Assembly (NCBI GenBank): GCA_017480385.1
Contig: JAFVAT010000027.1
Span: 1 to 64,000, forward strand
Direction: 5' to 3'
DNA: 64,000 nucleotides
Source of the DNA: Alphaproteobacteria bacterium
GTDB lineage: Bacteria > Pseudomonadota > Alphaproteobacteria > CAAGCB01 > CAG-977
Shown: positions 42,236 to 50,118 of the stretch, piece after piece
How positions within the stretch are numbered: position 1 is the first letter of the stretch
How the letters are laid out: each line of letters starts with the position of its first letter
Program-made: the position numbers and the translations under genes
The notes under the pieces: model-generated
What the model saw: the letters and a program-made list of their open reading frames with translations, nothing else
Databases searched by the model: none
What the model was told of the DNA's origin: nothing

Positions 42236-42432
42236 GCGACTTGATTTTAACCGGCCTGATTGCCGCCTTGATTGGCGCGGTCGGGATTTTATCTTATATC
42301 CTCGGTAAAAGGACGGAAAGAAATGCAGATTTTGAGAAAAAGGAAAAGACGTTGGCCGAAGTTCGCCGTTTGCGCGCTTCTCTTGATGATTCTTCTGTTG
42401 TTGAACGGCTGCACAACAAATATAAACGGTGA
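42232..42432 (+). CDS. Inner-membrane spanin (Rz-like)
   Basis: A 66-residue protein with an N-terminal signal-anchor helix (ILTGLIAALIGAVGILSYIL) and a charged periplasmic coiled coil (KEKTLAEVRRLRASL) ending near VERLHNKYKR. Together with the overlapping lipoprotein gene this is the two-component spanin arrangement that joins inner and outer membrane at the end of lysis. Confidence 0.8.
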   Translation: MSDLILTGLIAALIGAVGILSYILGKRTERNADFEKKEKTLAEVRRLRASLDDSSVVERLHNKYKR

Positions 42433-42538
42433 TTTTTGTGAAATTTATCAGCCGGTGTATCCCGATTATGAACACGATACACCGGAAACGATTCGGCAGA
42501 TCGATTTAAACAATATCGTTTATGAAAAATGCCTTTGA
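42323..42538 (+). CDS. Outer-membrane spanin lipoprotein (Rz1-like)
   Basis: Read in a different frame from the i-spanin gene and overlapping it by 110 bases, as usual for Rz/Rz1. The chosen ATG (MQILRKRKRR) follows AAGGACGGAAAG. A signal peptide with lipobox LLLNGC leads to a mature part of about 42 residues. An upstream in-frame start at 42272 is less likely. Confidence 0.8.
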   Translation: MQILRKRKRRWPKFAVCALLLMILLLLNGCTTNINGDFCEIYQPVYPDYEHDTPETIRQIDLNNIVYEKCL

Positions 42539-42540
42539 AT

Positions 42541-42560
42541 TTTGCACAAAGTTTTCACAA
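42541..42560. other. Putative integrase arm-type sites, right
   Basis: TTTGCACAA at 42541-42549 and TTTTCACAA at 42552-42560, 11 bases apart and about 65-75 bases inside attR, mirror the pair near attL at 1392 and 1403. Confidence 0.45.
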
Positions 42561-42623
42561 AGATAGAGCGAATAAAATATAACTGTTTGATAAAAAACAG
42601 AAAAACAACAATGAAGATGTGCT

Positions 42624-42708
42624 TTCGCAATGCGTAGGTCAGGAGTTCGATCCTCCTCATCTCCACCAATTCAAAAGCCTTGTATCACGCCGGATACAGG
42701 GCTTTTTT
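42624..42708. other. attR core (displaced tRNA-Ala 3' half)
   Basis: Copy of 1240-1324 with one mismatch (G at 42699 against A at 1315). It contains the anticodon loop to CCA of tRNA-Ala and the terminator hairpin, but no 5' half, so it is the original bacterial 3' end displaced by integration. The hairpin may also stop transcription from the phosphatase gene on the minus strand. Confidence 0.95.
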
Positions 42709-42733
42709 GGTGCTTTATTTCCGAAGTGTTGAT

Positions 42734-43591
42734 TTATGGCTCATTAAACAGGATAGTTTCCATTTTTCGATGAATTTCCGTATTGTCCTGTTCGCCCGCA
42801 AAAAGGGAGGCGTTCTTCCCGTAAGCATAAACAGGAATATCTGCAGCGGTGTGATCTCTGGTCGTGTAAACGCAGTCTTCCTCCGTTAAGCCGCCGGTTT
42901 CATGGTCCGCCAAAACAATGACTGTTGTGTCCGGGTGTTTGTATACGAAATTAACGGCTTTCATAACGGCATAATCAAAATCATACAGTTCCTGTTTCAT
43001 TTCGTGGATATGATTTTCATGCGATTGCGCATCAATGAAGGCCTCTTCAAATAGTGCAAAAAATCCTTTTTTATCTGTTTGGGAAGACAAGCTTTCCAAT
43101 CTGGGAATAATTTCGTCTGACAATTTTTCGACGGGAACAGCGATATCCATGACGGCGGAAGCTTCCTGTCTGTATTTTTCAATCGTTTCCGGATCATATC
43201 TGTGCAAAGCATGGGCAAAAAACGCGACCGACGTTGCGCTTGTTGAATAGTCAGTGGAGTAGATGCCGACAGACAATCCTTTCTGTATGGCTTTTTCGGC
43301 AATTGTTTGGCAATCATCTCCGTTAGGAAGCTTTGCGATAAAGTTGTTGTTTGTTTTTTGACCGCAGGAATAAGCCGTTGCGGACGCTGCCGAATCCGTA
43401 ATTTCAGCGTCAGCGGAACGTGTATGGACGCTTCCTTTGACCGGCAATGTCGGAATATAGATCGGCTTGTCTTTAGCGGCGCATTTCAAATGGTTGGCGC
43501 CCATGCCGTCACCGATCATCAAAATGAAATTGTCGGCATGCACTCCCGTCGGTAAAAAAATACCGATTAAAAGAAACAAAAATTTTTTCAT
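42734..43591 (-). CDS. Alkaline-phosphatase-family protein, periplasmic
   Basis: A 285-residue phosphatase with a signal peptide (KKFLFLLIGIFLPTGVHA). Metal and active-site motifs are visible: LMIGDGMG (metal-binding D28), TDSAASATAYSCG with the nucleophile S67, VIVLADHETGGL, and DHTAADIPVYAYG near the end. It would release phosphate from monoesters in the periplasm. It is shorter than E. coli PhoA (about 470), so the crown and insertion regions are reduced. It is the first chromosomal gene after attR. Confidence 0.88.
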   Translation of the reverse strand: MKKFLFLLIGIFLPTGVHADNFILMIGDGMGANHLKCAAKDKPIYIPTLPVKGSVHTRSADAEITDSAASATAYSCGQKTNNNFIAKLPNGDDCQTIAEKAIQKGLSVGIYSTDYSTSATSVAFFAHALHRYDPETIEKYRQEASAVMDIAVPVEKLSDEIIPRLESLSSQTDKKGFFALFEEAFIDAQSHENHIHEMKQELYDFDYAVMKAVNFVYKHPDTTVIVLADHETGGLTEEDCVYTTRDHTAADIPVYAYGKNASLFAGEQDNTEIHRKMETILFNEP

Positions 43592-43677
43592 ACCCCACTC
43601 CTTAGATCTTTTGTTTATTATAAAGGGAGCGTTATTTTAAAGCCAGTTATGATTCAAAATGGGATATGTTTTTTTGT

Positions 43678-44079
43678 TCAGAAAGAAAATCTGAGCCCTA
43701 GCTTGAGTTCAAAGGCATTCACGTTGTATTCGATTTTTTTGTAATAACCGGGCGCTTTTATTTCTTCATCAAAGCTTGTGTAGTTAACAAAACGTCTCCC
43801 CAGATCAAGAATGACATGATCATTGAAAGCATAGTTTATGCCTGCGCCGACATTATAAGCCGCCGTATCTTTTGATTTTTGACCGATTTTTACGTGTGAT
43901 CCGCCGATTCCCGCACCTGCGCCGGGAACGTTGTCTTTTAGAGATACTTTGAACGGATCTACGCCTATTCCTTTAACTCTTGCGTCCATGCTGATAAATT
44001 TGGCGTTGACGGAAAGATACGGTTTTAAATCCAAGGCAGAAGCATCAGAAGCAAACAGACATGCCGCAGCGGCAATCAA
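43678..44079 (-). CDS. Outer-membrane beta-barrel protein with disturbed start
   Basis: A small OmpA/OmpW-like barrel of 133 residues. It has alternating strands, an Ala-rich signal segment (IAAAACLFASDASA) and a C-terminal Phe (LGLRFSF). The only in-frame start is TTG at 44079, inside the signal peptide and without its basic n-region. A well-placed ATG with GGAAGG lies at 44138 in another frame. Adding one A to the A6 run just before 44080 would join it to the barrel through KKTLLIAAAA. The gene may therefore be frameshifted off, or switchable. See the finding. Confidence 0.7.
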   Translation of the reverse strand: MIAAAACLFASDASALDLKPYLSVNAKFISMDARVKGIGVDPFKVSLKDNVPGAGAGIGGSHVKIGQKSKDTAAYNVGAGINYAFNDHVILDLGRRFVNYTSFDEEIKAPGYYKKIEYNVNAFELKLGLRFSF

Positions 44080-44172
44080 TAGCGTTTTTTATAAAAAAAT
44101 CTATTTCTTTTTAAAAATAAAGAAATAAAAAGCATCATTGCAAAACCTTCCTTTTTTCTAAGAGGGCATGTT

Positions 44173-44253
44173 TTACAAACTGAGGTAAAAATCAAGAAAA
44201 TTCAATTCAAACAAAAAAGCTGAAATGCCGAAAAGTTTAAGGGGATTTATCAT
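44173..44253 (-). CDS. Possible 26-residue hydrophobic peptide
   Basis: ATG with AGGAAAG 7 bases upstream and a TATAAT box about 30 bases further up. The peptide is mostly hydrophobic (FGISAFLFELNFLDFYLSL). It lies in the gap between the barrel gene and the ATP-grasp gene. It could be a small membrane peptide or chance. Confidence 0.3.
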   Translation of the reverse strand: MINPLKLFGISAFLFELNFLDFYLSL

Positions 44254-44331
44254 TTTCGTTCTTTCCTGTGGCGTTGTATTATAAAAAAGCATATAGTTTC
44301 CTTGTTTGATTGGCTTTAGGGATTTTCGCTC

Positions 44332-45519
44332 ATGAACGTTATTTTTATTTCTCCACATTTTCCGCGTCATTTTTATCAGTTTTGCAAGCGTTTGAAAGAA
44401 CGCGGCGTAACCGTTTTAGGAATTGGGGACGCGCCGTGGGAAGCGATAGGAGAAAACTGCCAAAACAGTTTGTCGGATTTCCGGTATGTGACGTCTTTGC
44501 AGGATTATGAACAGGTTTACCGCGCCGTTGCCGACTATGTTTTTCACTATGGGCGAATTGATTACGTTGAAAGCGAAAATGAATATTGGCTGGAGCTGGA
44601 CGCGCGGCTTCGCACGGATTTTAATATTGCGACGGGGCCAAAGCTTGAGGATATGGCAGCAATGAACCGAAAATCGCGCATGAAAGAGGCTTATGCCCGC
44701 GCCGGAATCCCGACGGCACGCTGGACTTTGCCGCAGACGGAACAGGACGCTTTGGATTTCGCACATAAGGTCGGCTATCCGGTCATTGTCAAACCGGATA
44801 AGGGAGTCGGCGCATCAAATACCTATAAGCTGAAAACCGATGAAGATGTCTCGGCTTTTTGGGCGGCCAAACCGGCGGACGTTCCTTTTATTGAAGAAGA
44901 ACTGGTTCCCGGCCATGTCGAAACGTTTGACGGGATTACGGACAGTCGCAAGAACGTGCTGTTTTGTGCTTCCCAATGCCTGCCGGTCAGCCTGATGGAC
45001 GCGGTCAATCACGATGAAGATGTTGTTAGCTATTGCCAGGCGCCGGGGGACGATCTGCGGTCGGCAGGCGAAAAAATTTTGAAAGAATTTGATACGCGCA
45101 ATAAGTTTTTCCATTTTGAATTTTTCCGCTTGGACGTCGCTAAAAAGGGCTTGGGCAAAAAAGGGGATATTGTCGGACTGGAGGTCAATATGCGTGCGCC
45201 GGGCGGCTATATTCCGGACAAGATGAATTATGCGTATGACACGGACGTTTATACGATTTGGGCGGACAGCCTGATCCATGACAAGTGTTTTTTGAACAGC
45301 ACGTTTCGTCATTACATTACGCATGTCGGGCGCAAAGACAGCATTGCGTATGCGCATGCGCCGGAAGAAATCCGCGCAAAATACGGGCCGCAGATTCTGC
45401 GGGAACAAACGGTTGACGCAGTGTTGGCGGGCGAAATGGGAAACCATGCATTCTTGATGCGCGCGGATACATTGGACGAACGCGATGAGCAGGTGCGCTT
45501 TATTCTGGAAAGGCAGTAA
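44332..45519 (+). CDS. ATP-grasp ligase
   Basis: A 395-residue ATP-grasp enzyme. The nucleotide-binding part shows VGYPVIVKPDKGVGASNTYK (about 147-166), a PFIEEELVPG hinge strand and the metal-binding VGLEVNMRAPGGYIPD (about 283-298). The N-terminal 100 residues form a Rossmann-like pre-ATP domain. It would activate a carboxylate and join it to an amine or thiol. First gene of a four-gene operon: the next gene starts 1 base after its stop. Substrate unknown. Confidence 0.9.
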   Translation: MNVIFISPHFPRHFYQFCKRLKERGVTVLGIGDAPWEAIGENCQNSLSDFRYVTSLQDYEQVYRAVADYVFHYGRIDYVESENEYWLELDARLRTDFNIATGPKLEDMAAMNRKSRMKEAYARAGIPTARWTLPQTEQDALDFAHKVGYPVIVKPDKGVGASNTYKLKTDEDVSAFWAAKPADVPFIEEELVPGHVETFDGITDSRKNVLFCASQCLPVSLMDAVNHDEDVVSYCQAPGDDLRSAGEKILKEFDTRNKFFHFEFFRLDVAKKGLGKKGDIVGLEVNMRAPGGYIPDKMNYAYDTDVYTIWADSLIHDKCFLNSTFRHYITHVGRKDSIAYAHAPEEIRAKYGPQILREQTVDAVLAGEMGNHAFLMRADTLDERDEQVRFILERQ

Positions 45520-45520
45520 C

Positions 45521-46264
45521 GTGAACAAAAAAAGTTATACCATACATTCCAATTCTTTGAACCGTGACATGAACCTGCTGTCATATGGGGAGAAAGGCTT
45601 GCCGGTATTGGCTTTCCCGTGTCAGGACAGCTTGTGCGACAACTGGGAAGTTTTCGGCATGCCCGATGAGCTTTCGGATTTTATTGAAAGCGGTCAGATC
45701 CGCTTGTTTTGTGTGGATACGGTTGACCGTGAAAGCTGGTCGGACGTCAACGGTGACAACGAACATCGCGCAAATGTGCAGGAAAGTTATTTCCACTTTG
45801 TCGTTGATGAGCTTGTGCCGTTTATTATGTCAGTCAGCGAAGATGACCGCCTGCCTTTGGCAACGGGGTTTAGTCTGGGCGGCGGACATGCGGGGATTGT
45901 GTTTTTCCGCAGGCCTGATCTGTTTTCGGGCGTATTGACATGTTCTGCTTGCTTTAATGCGGCGCATTTCTGGGGCGGGTGGTCGAACAGCGTGATTTAC
46001 GATAATTCGCCGTTGGTTTTTTTGGAAAACATGCCGGAAGACCACCCGTATATCGCTTTATATAATACTAAGAAAATCATTTTGTGCGCGGGGCAGGGCT
46101 TTTGGGAACGCGAATGCCAGCGCACAACACGGCTAATGGGCGAATTATTGCCGCGTAAAGGGATCGAAGCGTGGGTTGATTTGTGGGGCGAAGAATCGGA
46201 TCACGATTGGCCGTGGTGGAAAAAGCAGATTCGGTATTTTCTGCCGTATTTTTTAGAGGGGTAA
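45521..46264 (+). CDS. Esterase-family alpha/beta hydrolase
   Basis: A 247-residue hydrolase starting at GTG (ribosome-binding site GGAAAGGCAG within the previous gene). The nucleophile elbow is ATGFSLGGGHAG. The pattern, including a late SDHDWPWWKKQ with the catalytic His, resembles the esterase D / mycolyltransferase-like family. No signal peptide, so cytoplasmic. The gene ends 3 bases before the glutamate-cysteine ligase gene. Confidence 0.87.
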   Translation: MNKKSYTIHSNSLNRDMNLLSYGEKGLPVLAFPCQDSLCDNWEVFGMPDELSDFIESGQIRLFCVDTVDRESWSDVNGDNEHRANVQESYFHFVVDELVPFIMSVSEDDRLPLATGFSLGGGHAGIVFFRRPDLFSGVLTCSACFNAAHFWGGWSNSVIYDNSPLVFLENMPEDHPYIALYNTKKIILCAGQGFWERECQRTTRLMGELLPRKGIEAWVDLWGEESDHDWPWWKKQIRYFLPYFLEG

Positions 46265-46267
46265 AAG

Positions 46268-47548
46268 ATGCTGCATGCCGGAAACGAACACGTGCGTCCT
46301 TTGTTGCTGAAAGGGCGATTCGGACTGGAAAAGGAAAGCCTGCGCGTTACGCCGGACGGGTACTTTGCCCATACACCACACCCGTTTATGGGTGAGGAGC
46401 ATATTGTTCGTGATTTTTGCGAAAACCAGACGGAAATCAATACGCCGGTGGTTGACAGTGCGCATGAAGCCGTTCAGGCTTTGCAGGAGTATACGGTTAA
46501 AATACAAAAGCAGCTGCAAACTATGCCGGAACGGGAACTGCTGTGGCCTTTTTCAAATCCGCCGTTTATTCGTAATGAAGCTGATGTTCCGATCGCGCAG
46601 TTTATAGGCGATATGAAAGCCAAGACGGACTATCGCGAATATCTGTCCGATCGTTATGGGCGTTATAAAATGACGCTGTCCGGGATACATGTGAATTATT
46701 CTTTTGCGGACGAGCTGCTGCAGGCTGATTTTGCGTTAAGCGGAAAGCAGGATTTCGCAGCGTATAAGAACAGTCTGTATTTGTCTCTTGCCGAATCGGC
46801 GGCTGCGTACGGGTGGATATTGACGGCTTTGACGGCGGCCAGTCCGTTGACGGACAGCTCTTTTGTGGAAAAAGGCCGGTTCGGAGAAGACGAATTCAGC
46901 GGCATGGCTTCCGTTCGTTGCAGCGAATTGGGCTACTGGAACTACTTTGCTGTCTGGTATGACTACACCGATTTGAAAACGTATGCGGACAGTATCCGGT
47001 TTTATGTTAATACGGGATTGTTGGCCGCGCCGTCTGAGCTGTACTATCCGATCCGACTGAAACCGCCCGGCAGGAATGATTTGGACGCTTTGGTTGAAAA
47101 GGGTGTGGATCACATCGAATTGCGCATGTTTGATTTGAATCCGTTAACGGTTTCCGGTGCGGACGAACGGGATTTGGTCTTTGCCCAGCTTTTTCTGGTC
47201 TGGCTGGCTGCCGAGCCGTGCCGGCTGCCCTCCATTAAAGCGCAGGTGCAGGCTGTTCAGAACTTTAAAAATGCGGCGCATTATGATTTGAAAACGGTCA
47301 AAATTTTGCTGCCTGACGGAGAAGTCGCTTCTGTGGCCGATGCCGGTGTCAAGGTGATTGAGCGCATGAAGGTTTTTTATCATGATTTTCCGCAGGACGT
47401 TCAAAGCGTGCTGGATTTTGAGCTGCAGAAGTTTCTGGAACCGGAAAAGCGCTATGCATGGCAGGTGCGTACGCGATTTGCAAATTCCTTTGTGACAAGG
47501 GGCATGATTTTAGCGGAACAAAAACAGCAGGAGGCTTGTTGTGTGTGA
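46268..47548 (+). CDS. Glutamate-cysteine ligase family enzyme
   Basis: A 426-residue GCS of the type found at the N-terminus of bifunctional GshF. The conserved GRFGLEKESLRVTPDGYF opens the domain. ENQTEINTPV, SGIHVNYSF and the region VDHIELRMFDLNPL follow, with residues for Glu binding and metals. It forms gamma-glutamyl bonds. Here it is not fused to a glutathione synthetase domain but lies behind a separate ATP-grasp gene. It overlaps the amidotransferase gene by 8 bases. Confidence 0.88.
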   Translation: MLHAGNEHVRPLLLKGRFGLEKESLRVTPDGYFAHTPHPFMGEEHIVRDFCENQTEINTPVVDSAHEAVQALQEYTVKIQKQLQTMPERELLWPFSNPPFIRNEADVPIAQFIGDMKAKTDYREYLSDRYGRYKMTLSGIHVNYSFADELLQADFALSGKQDFAAYKNSLYLSLAESAAAYGWILTALTAASPLTDSSFVEKGRFGEDEFSGMASVRCSELGYWNYFAVWYDYTDLKTYADSIRFYVNTGLLAAPSELYYPIRLKPPGRNDLDALVEKGVDHIELRMFDLNPLTVSGADERDLVFAQLFLVWLAAEPCRLPSIKAQVQAVQNFKNAAHYDLKTVKILLPDGEVASVADAGVKVIERMKVFYHDFPQDVQSVLDFELQKFLEPEKRYAWQVRTRFANSFVTRGMILAEQKQQEACCV

Positions 47549-48275
47549 AATATTTGCTGTTTCTTCTGAACAGGAAGTGAAACTGAACGCTTTATTATCG
47601 GAATTTTTTTCTCATGGGGCGAAGCACCCGAACGGCTGGGGATTGGCCGTTTTTTACGGCAATGCGGTCAGTCTGGAAAAAGAGCCGGTTGAGGCCGGAA
47701 AAAGCGCTTATTTAAAAGAACGCCTGAGTCATCAGATTTTGGCCTGCAATGCGTTGGCGCATATCCGGCAGGCGACCGTCGGTCAAATGGAGTATGCGAA
47801 CTCTCACCCGTTTATTTTGCGCGACGGATTTAACCGCGCATGGACTTTGGCGCACAACGGCACAATCTTTAACGGGCTGCAGCTGGACGAGTTTGCCTCG
47901 GTGCAGGAAGGATCGACCGACAGCGAGCGGATTTTATATTATTTGGTGAATACCGTTAATCAGCGTCAAAAAGAGCTTAATCGCGCTTTGAATGCGGAGG
48001 AGCGGTTTCATTTGGTTGACGGATTGATTAGAGAGCTGGCACCGCAAAACAAGCTGAACCTGACGCTTTATGACGGCGAATTGCTGTACGTTCATTCCAA
48101 CTTTGCGAACACGCTGTTCATTAAGGAAACAGAGGGGGCCGCTTTCTTTGCGACCGTACCGCTGGATAACGGCGATTGGCGGCCTTTGCCGTTCATGACG
48201 CCGTTGGCCTATCACGCCGGGCAGCGCGTGTTTACGGGAACGTGCCACGGATTCGAATACAAGCTGGCCGCATAG
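47541..48275 (+). CDS. Class II glutamine amidotransferase / gamma-glutamyl hydrolase
   Basis: A 244-residue Ntn-hydrolase. Start at GTG with AGGAGG upstream places the catalytic Cys at position 2 (MCEIFAVSS). NGWGLAVFY, HIRQATVGQ and TLAHNGTIFN are typical of the EgtC/YafJ-type stand-alone class II amidotransferase group. EgtC removes a gamma-glutamyl group in ergothioneine synthesis. Next to a glutamate-cysteine ligase the same chemistry is likely here. Confidence 0.9.
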   Translation: MCEIFAVSSEQEVKLNALLSEFFSHGAKHPNGWGLAVFYGNAVSLEKEPVEAGKSAYLKERLSHQILACNALAHIRQATVGQMEYANSHPFILRDGFNRAWTLAHNGTIFNGLQLDEFASVQEGSTDSERILYYLVNTVNQRQKELNRALNAEERFHLVDGLIRELAPQNKLNLTLYDGELLYVHSNFANTLFIKETEGAAFFATVPLDNGDWRPLPFMTPLAYHAGQRVFTGTCHGFEYKLAA

Positions 48276-48352
48276 CGTTCATACTTTCGCAGGCAATTTG
48301 GCAAGGAAAAGAGAGGCCCGCCCTTTTTGTGCAAAAGAAAAGGGGGGTGTCT

Positions 48353-49423
48353 TTAATGTCTGTTGCTTTTGTCAAGCGGCCCTTCCGGCGTTTGATTTCG
48401 ATATGCTTTAAGCGCATCGACCGCATCTGTTTGGCTGATTTTGACAACGACATCACACTTGTAACCGGTATAGTCTTTTTCTGCGCCCAGCTCTTTTTGA
48501 TAAGTGCGCTTTTCCCAATATTCCCCTGCCGTTGATACGCCGTTCAAAGTAACGGAGGTGTTTTCCGATGTTTGCCCCGTTATTTCCGCGGTCAGTTTTT
48601 GCACTGCGCGGGTTTCCGCCGATTTCAGGCATAACCGAAGATCGGGGGCTTGGGAACTGCCGATAAAATAAAGGTTCTGTTCTGCCACTGCTTTTGAATC
48701 GACATCGGAAGCATTTTCCGGCGCCAGCCATGACGGAAGAGCCGGAGAAGAGGCGTTTGCGACAGCGTAATTCGGATATTCAAAGTGCTGGTAATCTTTG
48801 ACGGACTGCCAATCGCCGCCCCAAGTAAAGCCTTGCTTTACAAAAGCGCGGTAAGCCGGATCGTTCCGATCGATTTTATGGGGGAAATCCTTATCGCGAT
48901 CAGCATAGGCGGCGGCCGTTTTCGGAGAAACAACCGTCTTGGTTTTTGTTTGTCTGACATACGGATTATAAAGCGGATTAAGATCCAGAGCCAATCCGAA
49001 CGAATGGTTGGACAGCTTGTTTGAACCGGCGATTTTGCGGTAATTGAAACAGGACGTGTTGTTGTCCTGCATTGACGCTTCATCATCGCCGTTATAGTCA
49101 TCAATCAGACGGATTTTTTCAATCGGATATTTTGCTTTGTAAAGTTCGCGGAAGACGGATAAAACCTTTTCCCCGATTCTTTTGTGACAGATCAGGCGTC
49201 CCTCTTTCACCTGATGATTAAAATCATAGTGCAGGACATGAATATACACAAGGTCGTCATAGCCGATAACAAGAGGAGCTTTTGACGCCGGGAAAGAAAT
49301 GCCGGTGATTTCTTTTTTCAGCGCATCATTTAACGGCTGAACAAAAAAATCGTTTTCTGCCGCGCAGGTATTTGAAACGGCTGAAAAAATTCCGATTAAA
49401 GCTAAGAACAGACAACGAAGCAT
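48353..49423 (-). CDS. M15 carboxypeptidase fused to a lipoprotein-like domain
   Basis: A 356-residue exported protein (signal peptide ending near NTCAAEN). Residues about 110-225 form a VanY-like M15 peptidase: SNHSFGLALDLNPLYNPYV supplies His and Asp zinc ligands and WQSVKDYQHFEY the last His. After a Pro-rich linker, residues 250-345 (LRLCLKSAETRAVQKLTAEI and KELGAEKDYTGYKCDVVVKI) match the whole C-terminal part of the lipoprotein encoded at 51097-51699. It probably trims peptidoglycan peptides. Confidence 0.87.
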   Translation of the reverse strand: MLRCLFLALIGIFSAVSNTCAAENDFFVQPLNDALKKEITGISFPASKAPLVIGYDDLVYIHVLHYDFNHQVKEGRLICHKRIGEKVLSVFRELYKAKYPIEKIRLIDDYNGDDEASMQDNNTSCFNYRKIAGSNKLSNHSFGLALDLNPLYNPYVRQTKTKTVVSPKTAAAYADRDKDFPHKIDRNDPAYRAFVKQGFTWGGDWQSVKDYQHFEYPNYAVANASSPALPSWLAPENASDVDSKAVAEQNLYFIGSSQAPDLRLCLKSAETRAVQKLTAEITGQTSENTSVTLNGVSTAGEYWEKRTYQKELGAEKDYTGYKCDVVVKISQTDAVDALKAYRNQTPEGPLDKSNRH

Positions 49424-49439
49424 ATTTTTTTCTCCGGAT

Positions 49440-49470
49440 AAAAAAAGAGCTTCCTAAAAATATAGGAAGC
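49440..49470 (-). terminator. Terminator of the lpoB lipoprotein operon
   Basis: On the minus strand GCTTCCTA and TAGGAAGC (8 bp) enclose six bases and are followed by TCTTTTTTT, directly after lpoB. Confidence 0.82.
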
Positions 49471-49488
49471 CCTTTTCATGCATTCAAA

Positions 49489-50103
49489 CTACCAGCCGAA
49501 ACCGCTGCGTTTGGAATATTTAGACGTTTTGGAACGCACACGGGCGACTTCTTCACCGCTTTCAATGTCGGTAATGCGCAGATTGACCGTGTATTCTTTG
49601 ATCGTTTTGCCGTTCAGCGTCTTCGGATTCATGCGGACCGCACCGAAAATCAAGACTTCCGCGCCGGTTGCTTTGCCGACTTTTTTAACATCGGACGCTT
49701 TGACCATACCGTCGCTTTGATACTGAATTTCTTTCAGAATTTTGTCGCGGGCCTTGGCGTCAATCAAAACAAAATCTCCGGAGGCCGATACTTCGGTTAA
49801 AAATTCGTCGTTCAGATCGTCAATCGGGAAATAGGCTTCCGATGTTTCATTCTGGACTTCGGCGATGAACAGTTTGGGACGGTGGCCCAAGTTGTTCAGG
49901 AAACGCTGAAAACCGCGGTGGTTGTCCAACTGTTTTAAAACGTCCTTGACGGTGTTTTCCGTATCGGTCAACAGCCATTCGTCCGTAATGCTCATCGCTT
50001 TTTCATCGCCTTCCGCCGTTGACAGGCGTTCCGCTTTGAAATCAGCACACCCGGACAAGGCGATCACCGCGGCAAAAGTCAAAGACAGCAAAGATTTTTT
50101 CAT
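49489..50103 (-). CDS. lpoB: LpoB-type penicillin-binding-protein activator lipoprotein
   Basis: A 204-residue lipoprotein (lipobox ALSGC). The LpoB fold is visible from residue 75 on: KLFIAEVQNETSEAYFPIDD, a helix, DFVLIDAKARDKILKEIQYQ, then ATGAEVLIFGAVRMN. In E. coli LpoB spans the periplasm to activate PBP1b. Here the disordered N-terminal stalk is short. It is the last gene of a four-lipoprotein operon. Confidence 0.88.
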   Translation of the reverse strand: MKKSLLSLTFAAVIALSGCADFKAERLSTAEGDEKAMSITDEWLLTDTENTVKDVLKQLDNHRGFQRFLNNLGHRPKLFIAEVQNETSEAYFPIDDLNDEFLTEVSASGDFVLIDAKARDKILKEIQYQSDGMVKASDVKKVGKATGAEVLIFGAVRMNPKTLNGKTIKEYTVNLRITDIESGEEVARVRSKTSKYSKRSGFGW

Positions 50104-50118
50104 TATTCAAGTTCCTTT

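Larger units (their letters stand above)
1240..42708. mobile_element. Integrated podovirus-type prophage
   Basis: A complete temperate phage lies between two copies of a tRNA-Ala 3' end. The left copy (1240-1324) and right copy (42624-42708) are identical over 75 bases and extend to 85 with one mismatch. Inside are an integrase beside the left end, a recombination module, an immunity region with repressor and Cro-like gene, replication genes, terminase, portal, capsid, tail tubular proteins, a giant internal virion protein, tail fibre and lysis genes. No tail tape measure or sheath gene is present, which argues for a short tail. Gene order and the Bbp19-like protein recall Bordetella phage BPP-1. 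Two genes are visibly damaged (methylase remnant at 2974, frameshift near 12765), but all structural genes are intact, so the prophage may be inducible. Confidence 0.96.

Noticed and set aside
42624-42708. Second tRNA-Ala gene at the right end
   Set aside because: Only the sequence from the anticodon loop to CCA is present; there is no D arm or 5' acceptor strand, so it is the displaced half of the attachment site.
44815-45528. Long antisense ORF opposite the ATP-grasp gene
   Set aside because: It is the shadow of a strongly coding frame; the translation is rich in Arg, Phe and His with no domain, and it lacks a ribosome-binding site.
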